64,000 nucleotides of DNA, taken from positions 95,268 to 159,267 of the forward strand of contig NZ_FOTM01000004.1 in assembly GCF_900114565.1 (NCBI RefSeq). Reading direction: 5' to 3'. Shown in pieces: positions 44,201-54,068 of this stretch. The notes under the pieces are model-generated. The model did no database searches, was not told where the DNA came from, and saw only the letters and a list, made by a program, of their open reading frames with translations. Position 1 is the stretch's first letter; the number at the start of each line of letters is the position of its first letter. This DNA is from Leifsonia sp. CL147. Its GTDB lineage: Bacteria; Actinomycetota; Actinomycetes; Actinomycetales; Microbacteriaceae. The position numbers and the translations under genes are program-made.

Positions 44201-45942
44201 TCGGACTGAGGGGATCGCGGCGTGCGTCGGGCAGCAGGCCGGGCAGGAGGCCGGCGGGCACCCGCGCGGTGCTGGCCGCCGTGGCCGGTCTCGCGCTGGT
44301 CGCGCTCGCGGCCTGCGCCAGCATCCCCGACTCCGGCCCGGTGCGCCAGGGAGGACCCGTCGCCCAGGTCAACGACCCGCTCGACCTCGACTTCAACCCC
44401 TCGCCGCCGGAGAAGGGCGCGACGCAGCAGCGGATCGTGCAGGGCTTCATCGACGCCGCCTCCAGCCCCAAGAACAACTTCCAGATCGCTCGCGAGTACC
44501 TGACCCATGCCATGGCCGCCAGCTGGAACCCCGACGAGTCGGTGACCGTCGACGACGGACGCAACCGCAGCTATCAGGACCAGGGGTCGCTCTGGAGGGT
44601 GGATGTGACCCCCGTCGCGAACCTCGACTCCATCGGCGCCTACCATCCGGTGGCGAGCACCGCGCCGGTCGGACTGAACTACCAGCTGGTGAAGGAGAAC
44701 GGGGAGTGGCGCATCTCGGTCGCCCCCGACGGCGTGGTCATCGACGACCCGACCTTCCGCGCCGTCTACACGCAGCAGACGCTGTACTTCTACAGCGCCG
44801 GCTACGGCTATCTGGTGCCGGACGCGCGCTGGTTCCCGGCCCGCGTCGCCTCGGCTGCGACCCGGGTGGCGAGCTCGCTGCTGGCCGGGCCCGCTCCCTG
44901 GCTGAACGGGGCCGTCACGACGGCCTTCCCCAAGGGGACGCAGCTGGCAGTGCCGTCCGTGACGACGTCCGGAGGGGTGGCGCACGTCGACCTCAGCTCC
45001 GAGGCCGCGCAGGCGGATCCTGCCCAGCTGCAGCGGATGCAGTACCAACTGGAGCAGTCGCTGGGGAGCCTGGCGCAGAGCGTCGAGCTGTCGGTGGAGG
45101 GCAACGTCCAGCAGATCCCGTCGCTGAGCTCCTCGGCCCTCCCGATCCGGGACCCGTCGGTCGACTCGCACCCGTATCTCTACCGGGGCGACGTGTTCGG
45201 ACCGCTGAACGGCGATGCGGTGAGCGCGCTGACCGGCCTGAGCGAGAAGGTGGCGGCTCTGCACCCGACCGCCGTGACGCTGAACGCGTCACGCGATCAA
45301 GCCGCCGTGCTGGCGCCGGCGGGGGTCTACTCCGTCCGCAAGAACGGCGACCCTGTCCGGGTGGACGCGCGCCCGGGACTGATCGGACCGTCGCTCGACC
45401 CGTCCGGCTGGGTCTGGTCTGTGCCCTCCGGATCGCCCGGCGCCATTCAGGTCGCCGCCGCCAACGGGGGAGAGGCGCACCCGGTCGCGGCGAGCTGGCC
45501 GGGCGCCACGGCGATCCTGACCCTCGCGGTCTCGCGCGACGGGACGCGCGTGGCCGCGCTGCTGAAGACGGAGACCGGGTACTCGCTGATGGCGTCCGGC
45601 ATCGTGCGCGGTGGAAACGGGTCTCCCACGTCCCTCACCGACCCGGTCGAGCTCGCCGTCCCGGCGGCGACGCCACGTTCGGCGGCGTGGACGAGCGACC
45701 TCACCGTCGCCGTGCTGAGCGCCACGACCGGCGACGCGACGAGCATCGCCCAGCAGACCGTCGGCGGCGACCAGACCAGCACCTCCGGCCCTTCCGGAGG
45801 GCGGATCATCGTCGGCGCCGCTGGGCTCTCGCCCTATGTCGTCCTGAGCGGCGACGGGACGCTCGTCGCGCCCACCGGCACCGGCTGGCAGGCGCAGACG
45901 GACAAGGTCGGTGCAATCGCGGTGCAGCAGGGCCAGCCCTGA
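44197..45942 (+). CDS. lpqB: Lipoprotein LpqB, MtrB-associated
   Basis: A 581-residue lipoprotein. The lipobox is LALVALAAC with the modified Cys at residue 40. A GerMN-type domain follows (residues about 200-320), then a LpqB-family beta-propeller-like C-terminal half. In mycobacteria LpqB binds the extracytoplasmic part of MtrB and modulates its activity. ATG 44197 overlaps the mtrB stop, which fits co-production. A long alternative frame beginning in mtrB is ignored because it has no lipoprotein signal. Confidence 0.95.
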   Translation: MIGLRGSRRASGSRPGRRPAGTRAVLAAVAGLALVALAACASIPDSGPVRQGGPVAQVNDPLDLDFNPSPPEKGATQQRIVQGFIDAASSPKNNFQIAREYLTHAMAASWNPDESVTVDDGRNRSYQDQGSLWRVDVTPVANLDSIGAYHPVASTAPVGLNYQLVKENGEWRISVAPDGVVIDDPTFRAVYTQQTLYFYSAGYGYLVPDARWFPARVASAATRVASSLLAGPAPWLNGAVTTAFPKGTQLAVPSVTTSGGVAHVDLSSEAAQADPAQLQRMQYQLEQSLGSLAQSVELSVEGNVQQIPSLSSSALPIRDPSVDSHPYLYRGDVFGPLNGDAVSALTGLSEKVAALHPTAVTLNASRDQAAVLAPAGVYSVRKNGDPVRVDARPGLIGPSLDPSGWVWSVPSGSPGAIQVAAANGGEAHPVAASWPGATAILTLAVSRDGTRVAALLKTETGYSLMASGIVRGGNGSPTSLTDPVELAVPAATPRSAAWTSDLTVAVLSATTGDATSIAQQTVGGDQTSTSGPSGGRIIVGAAGLSPYVVLSGDGTLVAPTGTGWQAQTDKVGAIAVQQGQP

Positions 45943-46033
45943 CGCGTCGTCCACAGGCGGTTCGCGGACCACGTTCTCCACCGATTCGCGTCGCCCCCGC
46001 CCCGGCAGGGCCACCGCCGTGGATGCTCGAACC

Positions 46034-46735
46034 ATGACAGCTCAGACCCTGATCCGTGAATCCCTGCTCGACGCCGCCGCCATCGTCCTCCCTGTGCGCT
46101 GCGCGGGCTGCGGCCGTCCTGATCGCTCGTTGTGCGACGACTGCTCAGCCGCTCTGCGACCCGCCGCCCGAGTGGATGCGGTGAGCGGCATCCCCATCTG
46201 GTCCTCACTTCCGTACGAGGGCATTCCGCGGCGCGTTCTCCTCGCCTACAAAGACGGCGGCCGGGTGGATGTGGTGCGAGCGCTGGCGCGGCCGCTGCGG
46301 TTCGCGGTGGCGGAGGCGCAGCGCGAGGCGACGGGGAGGGGAGGAGGTGACGGCGCCGGTGGCGCGGCTCTGCTGCCCGTGCTGGTGCCCTCGACCCGCG
46401 CGGCCTGGCGCCGGCGCGGATACCATCCCACCCGTGCGGTCCTGGCGCGGGCGCACATCCTGGTCCCTCCGCTCTGGCGCGCCCTGCGGTTGTCGAGACA
46501 GACCGCAGACCAGGCGGGGCTGACGGCGACGGAGCGGTCGGGCAACCGTGAGAGCAGTCTCGTGGCCTCGCCTCGGCTCGCGCGACGCGATTGCCTGATC
46601 GTCGACGACATCGTGACCTCCGGAGCGACGATCCTCGAGGCGGCGCGGGCGATCCGTGCAGTGGGCGGGAGGGTCGCCGGTGCGGCGGCGATCGCACGGA
46701 CGCCGCTCCGCGGTGGCGCACATGCTCAGACATGA
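46034..46735 (+). CDS. ComF/GntX family phosphoribosyltransferase-like protein
   Basis: A 233-residue protein. The N-terminal zinc-ribbon-type motif is CAGCGRPDRSLCDDC. The C-terminal phosphoribosyltransferase domain contains CLIVDDIVTSGATILEAARAI, the PRPP-binding loop. ComF proteins are needed for DNA uptake in competent bacteria; in actinobacteria without known competence the role is unclear. It occupies the same position as Rv3242c, between lpqB and hpf. Confidence 0.9.
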   Translation: MTAQTLIRESLLDAAAIVLPVRCAGCGRPDRSLCDDCSAALRPAARVDAVSGIPIWSSLPYEGIPRRVLLAYKDGGRVDVVRALARPLRFAVAEAQREATGRGGGDGAGGAALLPVLVPSTRAAWRRRGYHPTRAVLARAHILVPPLWRALRLSRQTADQAGLTATERSGNRESSLVASPRLARRDCLIVDDIVTSGATILEAARAIRAVGGRVAGAAAIARTPLRGGAHAQT

Positions 46736-46871
46736 TTCAGCGGACCCACGGCAGATGCTGTCTGTTTTTCGGTACCGGAAGCAGGTCGGCGGCACTACGG
46801 TAGACGAAAAGGCGCGATCGAACCGCCCTTCGTGATCCGGGCGGTCATCACGCCGGATCAGGGAGGTCTTC

Positions 46872-47579
46872 ATGGACATCAACATCATCGGACGCAACCT
46901 GGGCATCACTGATCGATTCCGGGAGTACGCCACGGAGAAATCCGACAAGGTGGCGCACCTGGCCGAACGAGCCATCTCGTTCGAGATCAAGGTCAGCAGG
47001 CACAACGAGAAGCTGGGCACCCAGAACGGCGACGACCGCGTCGAACTGACGCTCGTCGGGCCGCGCGCTGTGGTGAGATCCGAGGCGACAGGACAGGACA
47101 AGTACGCCGCCTTCGACATCGCGCTCGGCAAACTCATGGAGCGCGTGCGTCGCGCGAAGGACCGCCGCAAGGTCCATCGCGGGCAGCACAGGCCCACCTC
47201 GTTGCGTGAGGCGAGCACGGATGGTTTCAGCACGGTAGGACTCGCGGCGGCTCCCGTCGCGGTGCTCGACCAGGTGGCCACCGGCAGCGTGCCCGTCGTA
47301 TCCGATGAGACGGAGGAGCCCGTAGCGGAGGCGGCGGAGGAGGAGTACTGCCCCGTCGTGATCCGGAAGAAGGTCTTCGCCTCCGTGCCCATGACCGTGG
47401 ACGACGCCCTCTATTACATGGAGCTGGTCGGCCACGACTTCTACCTCTTCGTCGACCAGGAGACCATGCGACCGAGCGTGGTCTACCGGCGAAAGGGATG
47501 GGACTACGGCGTGATCTCGCTCGACGACGACGCCGATGAGCTGCAGGAGGTCGCGACGGCGGCACGCAAGCTGGGCTGA
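46872..47579 (+). CDS. hpf: Long-form ribosome hibernation promoting factor
   Basis: A 235-residue protein. The N-terminal S30AE domain (residues 1-105, MDINIIGRNLGITDRFREYA) binds the decoding centre of the 30S subunit. The C-terminal dimerisation domain, separated by a linker, has MTVDDALYYMELVGHDFYLFV and ends in VISLDDDADELQEV. Long HPF forms 100S ribosome dimers in the stationary phase. The ATG has GGGAGGT upstream. It lies between comF-like and secA as in mycobacteria. Confidence 0.95.
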   Translation: MDINIIGRNLGITDRFREYATEKSDKVAHLAERAISFEIKVSRHNEKLGTQNGDDRVELTLVGPRAVVRSEATGQDKYAAFDIALGKLMERVRRAKDRRKVHRGQHRPTSLREASTDGFSTVGLAAAPVAVLDQVATGSVPVVSDETEEPVAEAAEEEYCPVVIRKKVFASVPMTVDDALYYMELVGHDFYLFVDQETMRPSVVYRRKGWDYGVISLDDDADELQEVATAARKLG

Positions 47580-47616
47580 TCGCGAGCGGGTCGTCCCGAA
47601 CCAGACACACGGAGCG

Positions 47617-47651
47617 CCGATGGCGGCCGCCCAGGCGGCGGTCGCCATCGG
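47617..47651. terminator. Hairpin after hpf
   Basis: CCGATGGCG pairs with CGCCATCGG, extended by GCCGCC/GGCGGT with one wobble. It lies 38 bases after the hpf stop and about 150 bases before secA. There is no T run. Confidence 0.45.
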
Positions 47652-47801
47652 ACGTTCGTCCAGGCCCCTCCCAGCCAGAACGAGCCGAACGGCGGGGCTG
47701 AACAAGTAGCATGTCTCTAGCGTCGGCGGAGTCTGCCGTCCGGCGCGCGTCCGTCGGGGCGCCGGGCCATCGGCCCGACCGAGTGTAAGTGGAGTGCATC
47801 A

Positions 47802-50609
47802 GTGGCCTCAGTTCTTGAAAAGGTCCTCCGTGTCGGCGAGGGACGCATCCTCCGCCGCCTGGAGGCGTACGCGAAAGCCGTCAATGCTCTCGAAGACGAC
47901 TTCAGCGAGCTGACCGACGAAGAGCTCGCGCACGAGACCGTCGAGCTGCGCGAGCGCTACGGGAACGGCGAGTCGCTCGACGATCTGCTGCCGGAGGCGT
48001 TCGCGGCCGTCCGCGAGGCATCCAAGCGGACCCTGGGCATGCGTCACTTCGACGTGCAGATCATGGGCGGCGCAGCGCTGCACCTCGGGAACATCGCCGA
48101 GATGAAGACCGGCGAGGGCAAGACCCTCGTCGCGACGACCGCGGCCTACCTCAATGCGATCGCCAGCCGCGGCGTCCACGTCATCACGGTCAACGACTAC
48201 CTGGCGAGCTACCAGTCCGAGCTGATGGGCCGGGTCTTCCGCGCCCTGGGCATGACGACGGGTGTCATCCTCGCCGGCCAGACGCCGGAGGAGCGCCGCG
48301 AGCAGTACGCCGCCGACATCACCTACGGCACGAACAACGAGTTCGGCTTCGACTATCTGCGCGACAACATGGCGTGGCAGGCGAGCGACATGGTGCAGCG
48401 CGGTCACTTCTACGCCATCGTCGACGAGGTCGACTCCATCCTCATCGACGAGGCGCGCACGCCGCTGATCATCTCGGGTCCGTCCTCGGGCGAGGCGAAC
48501 CGCTGGTTCAACGAGTTCGCGAGCCTCGCCAAGCGCCTCACTCCCGACGTCGACTACGAGGTGGACGAGAAGAAGCGCACCGTCGGAGTGCTCGAGCCGG
48601 GCATCGAGAAGGTCGAGGACTACCTCGGCATCGACAACCTGTACGAGTCGGCGAACACTCCGCTGATCTCCTTCCTGAACAACGCGATCAAGGCGAACGC
48701 CCTGTTCAAGCGCGACAAGGACTACGTCGTGATGAACGGCGAGGTGCTCATCGTCGACGAGCACACCGGTCGCATCCTCGTCGGCCGCCGCTACAACGAG
48801 GGCATCCACCAGGCGATCGAGGCCAAGGAGGGCGTCGAGGTCAAGGCCGAGAACCAGACGCTCGCCACGGTGACTCTGCAGAACTACTTCCGTCTCTACA
48901 AGAAGCTGTCCGGCATGACCGGTACGGCCGAGACCGAGGCCGCCGAGTTCATGAGCACCTACAAGCTCGGCGTGGTCCCCATCCCGACCAACAAGCCGAT
49001 GCAGCGCAAGGACCAGTCCGACCTCGTCTACAAGAACGAGAAGTCCAAGTTCGACCAGGTCGTCGAAGACATCGTGAAGCGTCACGAGAAGGGCCAGCCG
49101 GTCCTCGTCGGAACGACCTCCGTCGAGAAGAGCGAGTACCTGTCGCGCCTGCTCGCCAAGAAGGGCGTGCGCCACGAGGTCCTCAACGCGAAGAACCACG
49201 CACGCGAGGCGGCGATCGTGGCCCAGGCCGGCCGGCTCGGAGCCGTCACGGTCGCGACCAACATGGCCGGACGTGGGACCGACATCATGCTCGGAGGAAA
49301 CTCCGAGTTCCTGGCCGTCGCCGAGATGAACGCGCGCGGGCTGTCGCCGATCGAGACGCCGGACGAGTACGAGGCCGCCTGGGAGGACGTCTTCGAGAAC
49401 GTCAAGGCGCAGGTGGCCGAAGAGGCCGAGAAGGTCGTCGCGGCCGGCGGCCTGTACGTGCTCGGCACCGAGCGTCACGAGTCCCGCCGCATCGACAACC
49501 AGCTGCGCGGTCGCTCAGGCCGCCAGGGCGACCCGGGCGAGAGCCGGTTCTACCTGTCGCTGACCGACGACCTGATGCGCCTGTTCAACGCGGGCGCCGC
49601 CGAGAGCCTCATGGGCCGCAGCAGCGTCCCCGACGACATGGCCATCGAGTCCAAGGTCGTCAGCCGCGCCATCCGCAGCGCGCAGTCCCAGGTGGAGGCG
49701 CGCAACGCCGAGATCCGCAAGAACGTCCTCAAGTACGACGACGTCCTCAACCGGCAGCGCGAAGCGATCTACAGCGACCGCCGCCACGTCCTCGAGGGCG
49801 ACGACCTGCACGAGCGCGTGCAGCAGTTCCTCACCGACGTGATCGACGACATCCTCGACCAGCACACCGGCGAGGGCAGCGGAGACGACTGGGACTTCGA
49901 CGCCCTGTGGGTCGAGCTCAAGACCCTCTACCCGGTCGGGGTCACGATCGACGAGGTGATCGCGGAGGCCGGCAACAAGGGCAGGATCAACCGCGATTTC
50001 ATGCGGCGCGAGATCCTCTCGGATGCGCGCATCGCCTACCAGAAGCGGGAGGAGTCCCTCGGCTCGCCCGCCATGCGGGAGCTCGAGCGCCGGGTCGTCC
50101 TCTCGGTGATCGACCGCCGCTGGCGCGACCACCTGTACGAGATGGACTACCTGAAGGACGGCATCGGCCTGCGCGCGATGGCGCAGCGCGATCCGCTGGT
50201 CGAGTACCAGCGCGAGGGCTACGCGATGTTCCAGCAGATGATGGGCGCCATCCGTGAGGAGACCATCGGCTTCCTGTTCAACCTGGAGGTGGAGGTCAAC
50301 CAGGCGCCCGGAGAGGTGGAGTCCCCGGCCGTGGCCGCGAAGGGCCTCGCCCGCGGTGAGAGCGACAACCGGCTCAGCTACTCCGCGCCCGCGGAGCAGG
50401 GCGGCGTCGAAGTGCGCAACCAGCGCGGCCAGATCGAGCAGGCCGCGACGGCACGCGCTCAGCGCGCGGCTCAGCAGGCCGCACCTGCCGCCGCTGCGCC
50501 TGCGCAGGCCGCGGCCCAGCGGGGTGCCTTCGGTCAGCGCGTGGAGTCCTCCGAGGAGGAGGCTCCCGTGAACCGAGCGGAGCGCCGCGCCCAGGCCAAG
50601 AAGCGCTGA
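47802..50609 (+). CDS. secA: Preprotein translocase ATPase SecA
   Basis: A 935-residue motor that drives proteins through SecYEG. Nucleotide-binding motif I is [17 protein letters not shown] near residue 101. The [20 protein letters not shown] helicase motif II is near residue 210, and [13 protein letters not shown] and [25 protein letters not shown] lie in the second RecA-like domain. The C-terminal 80 residues are Ala/Gln-rich and end in [11 protein letters not shown] without the zinc-binding Cys cluster of proteobacterial SecA, as is common in actinobacteria. GTG start. Confidence 0.98.
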   Translation: MASVLEKVLRVGEGRILRRLEAYAKAVNALEDDFSELTDEELAHETVELRERYGNGESLDDLLPEAFAAVREASKRTLGMRHFDVQIMGGAALHLGNIAEMKTGEGKTLVATTAAYLNAIASRGVHVITVNDYLASYQSELMGRVFRALGMTTGVILAGQTPEERREQYAADITYGTNNEFGFDYLRDNMAWQASDMVQRGHFYAIVDEVDSILIDEARTPLIISGPSSGEANRWFNEFASLAKRLTPDVDYEVDEKKRTVGVLEPGIEKVEDYLGIDNLYESANTPLISFLNNAIKANALFKRDKDYVVMNGEVLIVDEHTGRILVGRRYNEGIHQAIEAKEGVEVKAENQTLATVTLQNYFRLYKKLSGMTGTAETEAAEFMSTYKLGVVPIPTNKPMQRKDQSDLVYKNEKSKFDQVVEDIVKRHEKGQPVLVGTTSVEKSEYLSRLLAKKGVRHEVLNAKNHAREAAIVAQAGRLGAVTVATNMAGRGTDIMLGGNSEFLAVAEMNARGLSPIETPDEYEAAWEDVFENVKAQVAEEAEKVVAAGGLYVLGTERHESRRIDNQLRGRSGRQGDPGESRFYLSLTDDLMRLFNAGAAESLMGRSSVPDDMAIESKVVSRAIRSAQSQVEARNAEIRKNVLKYDDVLNRQREAIYSDRRHVLEGDDLHERVQQFLTDVIDDILDQHTGEGSGDDWDFDALWVELKTLYPVGVTIDEVIAEAGNKGRINRDFMRREILSDARIAYQKREESLGSPAMRELERRVVLSVIDRRWRDHLYEMDYLKDGIGLRAMAQRDPLVEYQREGYAMFQQMMGAIREETIGFLFNLEVEVNQAPGEVESPAVAAKGLARGESDNRLSYSAPAEQGGVEVRNQRGQIEQAATARAQRAAQQAAPAAAAPAQAAAQRGAFGQRVESSEEEAPVNRAERRAQAKKR

Positions 50610-50623
50610 CGCCGCACGACAGA

Positions 50624-50660
50624 CGACGAATGGCGGTCCCTTCGGGGCCGCCATTCGTCG
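50624..50660. terminator. Strong hairpin after secA (first of two)
   Basis: CGACGAATGGCGG and its exact complement (13-base arms) around TCCCTTCGGGG. It lies 15 bases after the secA stop and faces the converging Rv3235-family gene, so it can serve both directions. Confidence 0.7.
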
Positions 50661-50696
50661 CAGGTGGCCGGCGCTCCTCGAGCACCGGCCACCTGC
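50660..50696. terminator. Strong hairpin after secA (second of two)
   Basis: GCAGGTGGCCGG pairs exactly with CCGGCCACCTGC (12-base arms, 13-base loop). It directly abuts the first hairpin. No T run follows on either strand. Confidence 0.65.
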
Positions 50697-50729
50697 GGGT
50701 TGCTGCGCTTCTCGCAGGCAGCGGACGTC

Positions 50730-51170
50730 TCAGAGGACGTTGATGGCCGTCGCCCGCCAGCGCGAACGGTGGCGCTCCAACCGGATGGCCACTGCTCGAG
50801 ACCGCGCCGGCTGATGCACCATGACGACCGCTTCGATGACGTCCTCGGAGGGGAAGCCGAGAAGCGGATCGCCGATCCGCATGCGCGGCCGCAGGGTCTC
50901 CTCCGTCGCGGTCACCCGGGCGCGGGCGACCAGCGTGGTGCGCCGCAGCAGGTTCACGTACACGCTGTCGCTGACCCACCGGCCGATCTGGTCGAGCGGC
51001 CGGGCGCCCGCCAGGATCTCGATGACCGAACGTGCCAGGTTGGAGCAGAGCATGTCCGGCGAAGGGTTCAGAAGCTCGGCCGTCGGCCGCACCTCGCGGG
51101 GCGGAGCGGCCTCCACCGGATGCAGCGCCCTCAGGGTGGCGGACGTGGGACTGTGTGCGTTGGTGAACAT
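50730..51170 (-). CDS. Rv3235 family protein
   Basis: A 146-residue protein. The pattern NPSPDMLCSNLARSVIEILAGARPLDQIGRWVSDSVYVNLLRR is the conserved core of the actinobacterial Rv3235 family, followed by RARVTATEETLRPR and a C-terminal strand pair ending RWRATAINVL. Function is unknown. ATG 51170 has AAGGAG just upstream. The gene is convergent with secA and divergent from pdtaS, as in relatives. Confidence 0.8.
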   Translation of the reverse strand: MFTNAHSPTSATLRALHPVEAAPPREVRPTAELLNPSPDMLCSNLARSVIEILAGARPLDQIGRWVSDSVYVNLLRRTTLVARARVTATEETLRPRMRIGDPLLGFPSEDVIEAVVMVHQPARSRAVAIRLERHRSRWRATAINVL

Positions 51171-51409
51171 GGTTCTCCTTCGTGCGAGTGACGCGGGCGG
51201 TCGATCGATCGGGTGCCCGTCTCCGGATGCGGCGGCCGAAATCTGGTTCATGAATCTCCCTGGAGAGGCGTGTCGGTGGTCCGTGATGAAATTGAGCCGT
51301 GATATGTACGATGGATCACTCAAGCAGGCCAGGGCAACCTGGTCCAGGGCACAAACGCTCTGTGGATAACTCCCGTCATCGACACAGACCTCGCGTTTAG
51401 GATGGTGTG
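51171..51409. other. Intergenic region between the Rv3235-family gene and pdtaS
   Basis: The 239 bases hold promoters for two divergent genes. A TAGGAT hexamer at 51398-51403 lies seven bases before the pdtaS GTG, suggesting a leaderless or nearly leaderless transcript. A minus-strand AAGGAG serves the Rv3235-family gene. No other gene or structured element was seen. Confidence 0.4.
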
Positions 51410-52903
51410 GTGTCCACGCTCAGCGATCTCGTCCATGCCCACGGCCGTTCGTCGGAGGACGACGTCGAGTGGCTGCACGGCCTCGTGGGCGACTGGCAGC
51501 TGCTCGCCGATCTGGCGTTCGCAGACATCGTGCTGTGGGTTCCGACGCTCGATGACGACTTCGTCGCTGTAGCGCACGCCCGGCCGTCTTCTGCGGCCAC
51601 CCTCTTCTACCGCGACTTCGTCGGTCAGCACATCAAGCCCGAGTGGCGGCAGCAGGTGACGGATGCATTCCGCTCGAAGCGGATCATCGACACCTCCGCC
51701 CCGGACTGGTACGAGGAGACGCCGACACGCGTCCGAGCGGTGCCGGTGATCCGCCGGCTCTCCGTGCACTCGCAGCAGACCGCGGAGGAGCCGGTCGCGG
51801 TGATCACGCGCCACACCAACCTCAGCGAAGCGCGCACGCCGAGCCGCCAGGAGCTCACCTTCAACGAGTGCGCGAACGACCTCTTCAACATGATCGCGAC
51901 GGGCGACTTCCCGGACCTCGGCGCTCCGGCAGCTCCACGTCGCGGCGCTCCCCGCGCGGCGGACGGCCTCATCCGGCTGGATGTGGACGGCACCACGACC
52001 TTCGCCAGCCCGAACGCGCTGAGCGCCTTCAACCGGATGGGCTTCACGGGGGAGCTGGAAGGCGAGTCCCTCGCCACGGTCACCACCGGCCTCCTCGCCG
52101 GGACGATCACCGTGGACGAATCGCTTCCCCTCGTCGTGACCGGACGCGCGCCCTGGCGTACGGACATCGAGGCGCGCGGCGTCACGGTATCGCTGCGGGC
52201 GATCCCGATCCGCAACCGCGGGGAGCGCGTCGGGGCCATCGTCCTCTGCCGCGATGTGTCCGAGCAGCGGCACCAGGAGCGCGAGCTCATCACCAAGGAT
52301 GCGACGATCCGCGAGATCCACCACCGCGTGAAGAACAACCTCCAGACCGTCGCTTCGCTGCTGCGCATCCAGGCCCGCCGGACCCACTCCGAGGAGGCGC
52401 GCGAGGCGCTCAGCCAGGCCATGCGTCGCGTCGCCGCGATCGCCGTTGTCCACGACACGCTCTCGACCGGGCTCGCGCAGATCGTCGACTTCGACGACGT
52501 GTTCGATCGCGTCCTCCTCCTGGTCGCGGAGGTCGCCGCCAGCCATACGACGACGGTGCACCCCAAGAAGTCCGGCACGTTCGGACAGCTGCCGTCGGAG
52601 TACGCGACGCCGCTCGCCCTGGCCCTCACGGAGCTCGTCACGAACGCCGTCGAGCACGGCCTCGCGGGGCGCGAGGGTCAGGTCGAGATCGTCGCCCACC
52701 GCTCGGAGGAGTCGCTCACGGTGAAGGTCGTGGACAACGGCTCCGGCCTCCCCGAGGGGAAGGTCGGCACGGGGCTCGGCACTCAGATCGTGCGCACGCT
52801 CATCCAGGGCGAGCTGGGCGGCGCGATCGATTGGCACACGATGATGGGCCAGGGCACGGAAGTGACCATCGAGGTGCCGCTGCGCTACCTCACCAAGGTC
52901 TGA
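51410..52903 (+). CDS. pdtaS: Sensor histidine kinase PdtaS (HisKA_2 type)
   Basis: A 497-residue soluble kinase. A GAF-like N-terminal domain (residues 1-150) and a PAS domain (about 185-285) are followed by the HisKA_2 motif REIHHRVKNNLQTVASLLRIQARR. The HATPase domain has ALTELVTNAVEHG, VVDNGSGLPEG and GLGTQIVRTL. In mycobacteria PdtaS phosphorylates the RNA-binding antiterminator PdtaR. No membrane segment is present, so it senses cytosolic signals. The GTG at 51410 matches the family's usual MSTLSDLV start. PdtaR is not in this window. Confidence 0.93.
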   Translation: MSTLSDLVHAHGRSSEDDVEWLHGLVGDWQLLADLAFADIVLWVPTLDDDFVAVAHARPSSAATLFYRDFVGQHIKPEWRQQVTDAFRSKRIIDTSAPDWYEETPTRVRAVPVIRRLSVHSQQTAEEPVAVITRHTNLSEARTPSRQELTFNECANDLFNMIATGDFPDLGAPAAPRRGAPRAADGLIRLDVDGTTTFASPNALSAFNRMGFTGELEGESLATVTTGLLAGTITVDESLPLVVTGRAPWRTDIEARGVTVSLRAIPIRNRGERVGAIVLCRDVSEQRHQERELITKDATIREIHHRVKNNLQTVASLLRIQARRTHSEEAREALSQAMRRVAAIAVVHDTLSTGLAQIVDFDDVFDRVLLLVAEVAASHTTTVHPKKSGTFGQLPSEYATPLALALTELVTNAVEHGLAGREGQVEIVAHRSEESLTVKVVDNGSGLPEGKVGTGLGTQIVRTLIQGELGGAIDWHTMMGQGTEVTIEVPLRYLTKV

Positions 52904-52940
52904 AACCAGCGGCGCGCCGAACCGGGACGAAGGAAAAGTG

Positions 52941-52981
52941 CCGAGGGGCGCTCGATGCTAGGTGAGTGAGCGCCGCCTCGG
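52941..52981. terminator. Hairpin between pdtaS and whiB1
   Basis: CCGAGGGGCGCTC pairs with GAGCGCCGCCTCGG with one bulge, around a 14-base loop. It lies between two converging genes. Confidence 0.5.
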
Positions 52982-53036
52982 CCGGGTCGTGCGGGCGGAT
53001 GCCTGGGCTCCGCGCCGACGGTGATGCGGTGGTGGG

Positions 53037-53285
53037 TCAGGAGGCGCGGCGGGCGCGCGCTGCGCGGCGCTTGAGGGCGCGACGCTCATCCTCCGAGAGC
53101 CCTCCCCACACACCGGAGTCCTGGCCGGTCTCGAGGGCGTACTGCAGGCAGATCTCGGTCACGGTGCAGCGAGCACAGACCGCCTTGGCCTTGTCGATCT
53201 GGTCGACCGCAGGTCCGGTGTTGCCAACCGGGAAGAAGAGCTCGGGGTCCGCGGTGAGGCAGGCGGCTTTGTCGCGCCAATCCAT
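53037..53285 (-). CDS. whiB1: WhiB1 iron-sulfur regulator
   Basis: An 82-residue WhiB protein. DWRDKAACLTADPELFFPVG carries the first cluster Cys, and KAVCARCTVTEICLQYALETG carries the other three. GVWGGLSEDERRALKRRAAR is the turn motif with basic tail. WhiB1 is an essential nitric-oxide-sensitive regulator that binds the primary sigma factor in mycobacteria. The start at ATG 53285 gives the usual length; AAGGAG lies ten bases upstream. It is convergent with pdtaS, the same order as Rv3219-Rv3220c. Confidence 0.95.
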   Translation of the reverse strand: MDWRDKAACLTADPELFFPVGNTGPAVDQIDKAKAVCARCTVTEICLQYALETGQDSGVWGGLSEDERRALKRRAARARRAS

Positions 53286-53511
53286 GAAGATGTGCTCCTT
53301 GTTTACGGGGGTTCCTGACCGAGGGGTGGCCATAGAATGCAGGTAAGCAGTCGGGTTGCAGGGTGCTTAGATCCGTGGGGACTCAGACCTGCCCACGACC
53401 CTGTGAGCGTTAACTCGACCGTTGAATATGCTCCCATAGCGCCTATCCCGAATCAATAGTTTTGTATGGGATAACGCTGAGAACACGAGCCAGAAACTAC
53501 AGGATGCTATA
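53286..53511. other. Regulatory region upstream of whiB1
   Basis: The AT-richest intergenic part of the window (53420-53475). It contains a 7-base inverted repeat TCCCATA (53432-53438) and TATGGGA (53465-53471). No CRP-type site (TGTGA-N6-TCACA), which controls whiB1 in mycobacteria, was seen. A TATAGT hexamer at 53508-53513 overlaps the GTG of the next gene. Confidence 0.45.
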
Positions 53512-53949
53512 GTGCGCGACCCCCAGAACCTGCCTGCAGACGCTCACGCGACCGATCCGGATCGGCCGGCCCGGCCGGCGCTTCTCGTGGTGCTGACCGT
53601 GATCCTGGCGCTCGAGGCCGCCCTCGTCGTCGGCGTGGCCGGCTGGCTGCTGATCGAGCTCCTGACCCAGAAGCCGCAGTCGTACCCGTCTGCCGTGGCG
53701 ATCGTCGTGCTGGTATTCCTGGCCGCCGCCTGGCTGATCGCGACCGTCGTCGGCGTCGCCCGCCGACGTCCCTGGGCCCGGGCGTCGGCCGTCACCATCC
53801 AGATCCTCCAGCTCGCGGTGGCGGTGGGATGCTTCCAGGGCCTCTACGCCCGGCCGGACCTCGGCTGGGCGCTGCTCGTACCGGCGCTGGTCGCCGGCGT
53901 CCTCGCCGTCTCCCCGGCCGTCGTCCGCACGTCGCGCACCACGCACTAA
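53512..53949 (+). CDS. Small multi-span membrane protein (Rv3217c-like position)
   Basis: A 145-residue protein with four hydrophobic segments: LLVVLTVILALEAALVVGVAG, AVAIVVLVFLAAAWLIATVVG, SAVTIQILQLAVAVGCF and WALLVPALVAGVLAV. There is a short polar N-terminus. The GTG start overlaps a TATAGT promoter-like hexamer; if that promoter is used, translation must begin at a later GTG (53588), removing the N-terminal 25 residues. It occupies the place of Rv3217c beside whiB1. Function is unknown. Confidence 0.75.
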   Translation: MRDPQNLPADAHATDPDRPARPALLVVLTVILALEAALVVGVAGWLLIELLTQKPQSYPSAVAIVVLVFLAAAWLIATVVGVARRRPWARASAVTIQILQLAVAVGCFQGLYARPDLGWALLVPALVAGVLAVSPAVVRTSRTTH

Positions 53950-53950
53950 C

Positions 53951-54033
53951 GCCCCCCCACCGTCGAGTACGCAAAGATTGCACGCGACGCGCCCCGACGA
54001 CGTGCAATCTCTGCGTACTCGATGGTGGGGGCC
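53951..54033. repeat. Long inverted repeat, family C, copy 2
   Basis: The left arm 53951-53984 (CCCCCACCGTCGAGTACGCA ... GATTGCACG) and right arm 54001-54033 (CGTGCAATCTCTGCGTACTC ... GGTGGGGG) pair over about 31 bases with two mismatches. It lies between two converging genes and is homologous to 24111-24192. It could act as a bidirectional terminator. Confidence 0.9.
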
Positions 54034-54068
54034 CGGCGCGACGAGACGGGACGCGACGAGGCGGGACG

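Noticed and set aside
46736..46871. SigH-type promoter in front of hpf (GGAAG ... CGGT)
   Set aside because: The -35 and -10 parts match too poorly to claim.
47580..47801. Small gene or riboswitch upstream of secA
   Set aside because: Only a hairpin and no supported start or conserved motif were seen.
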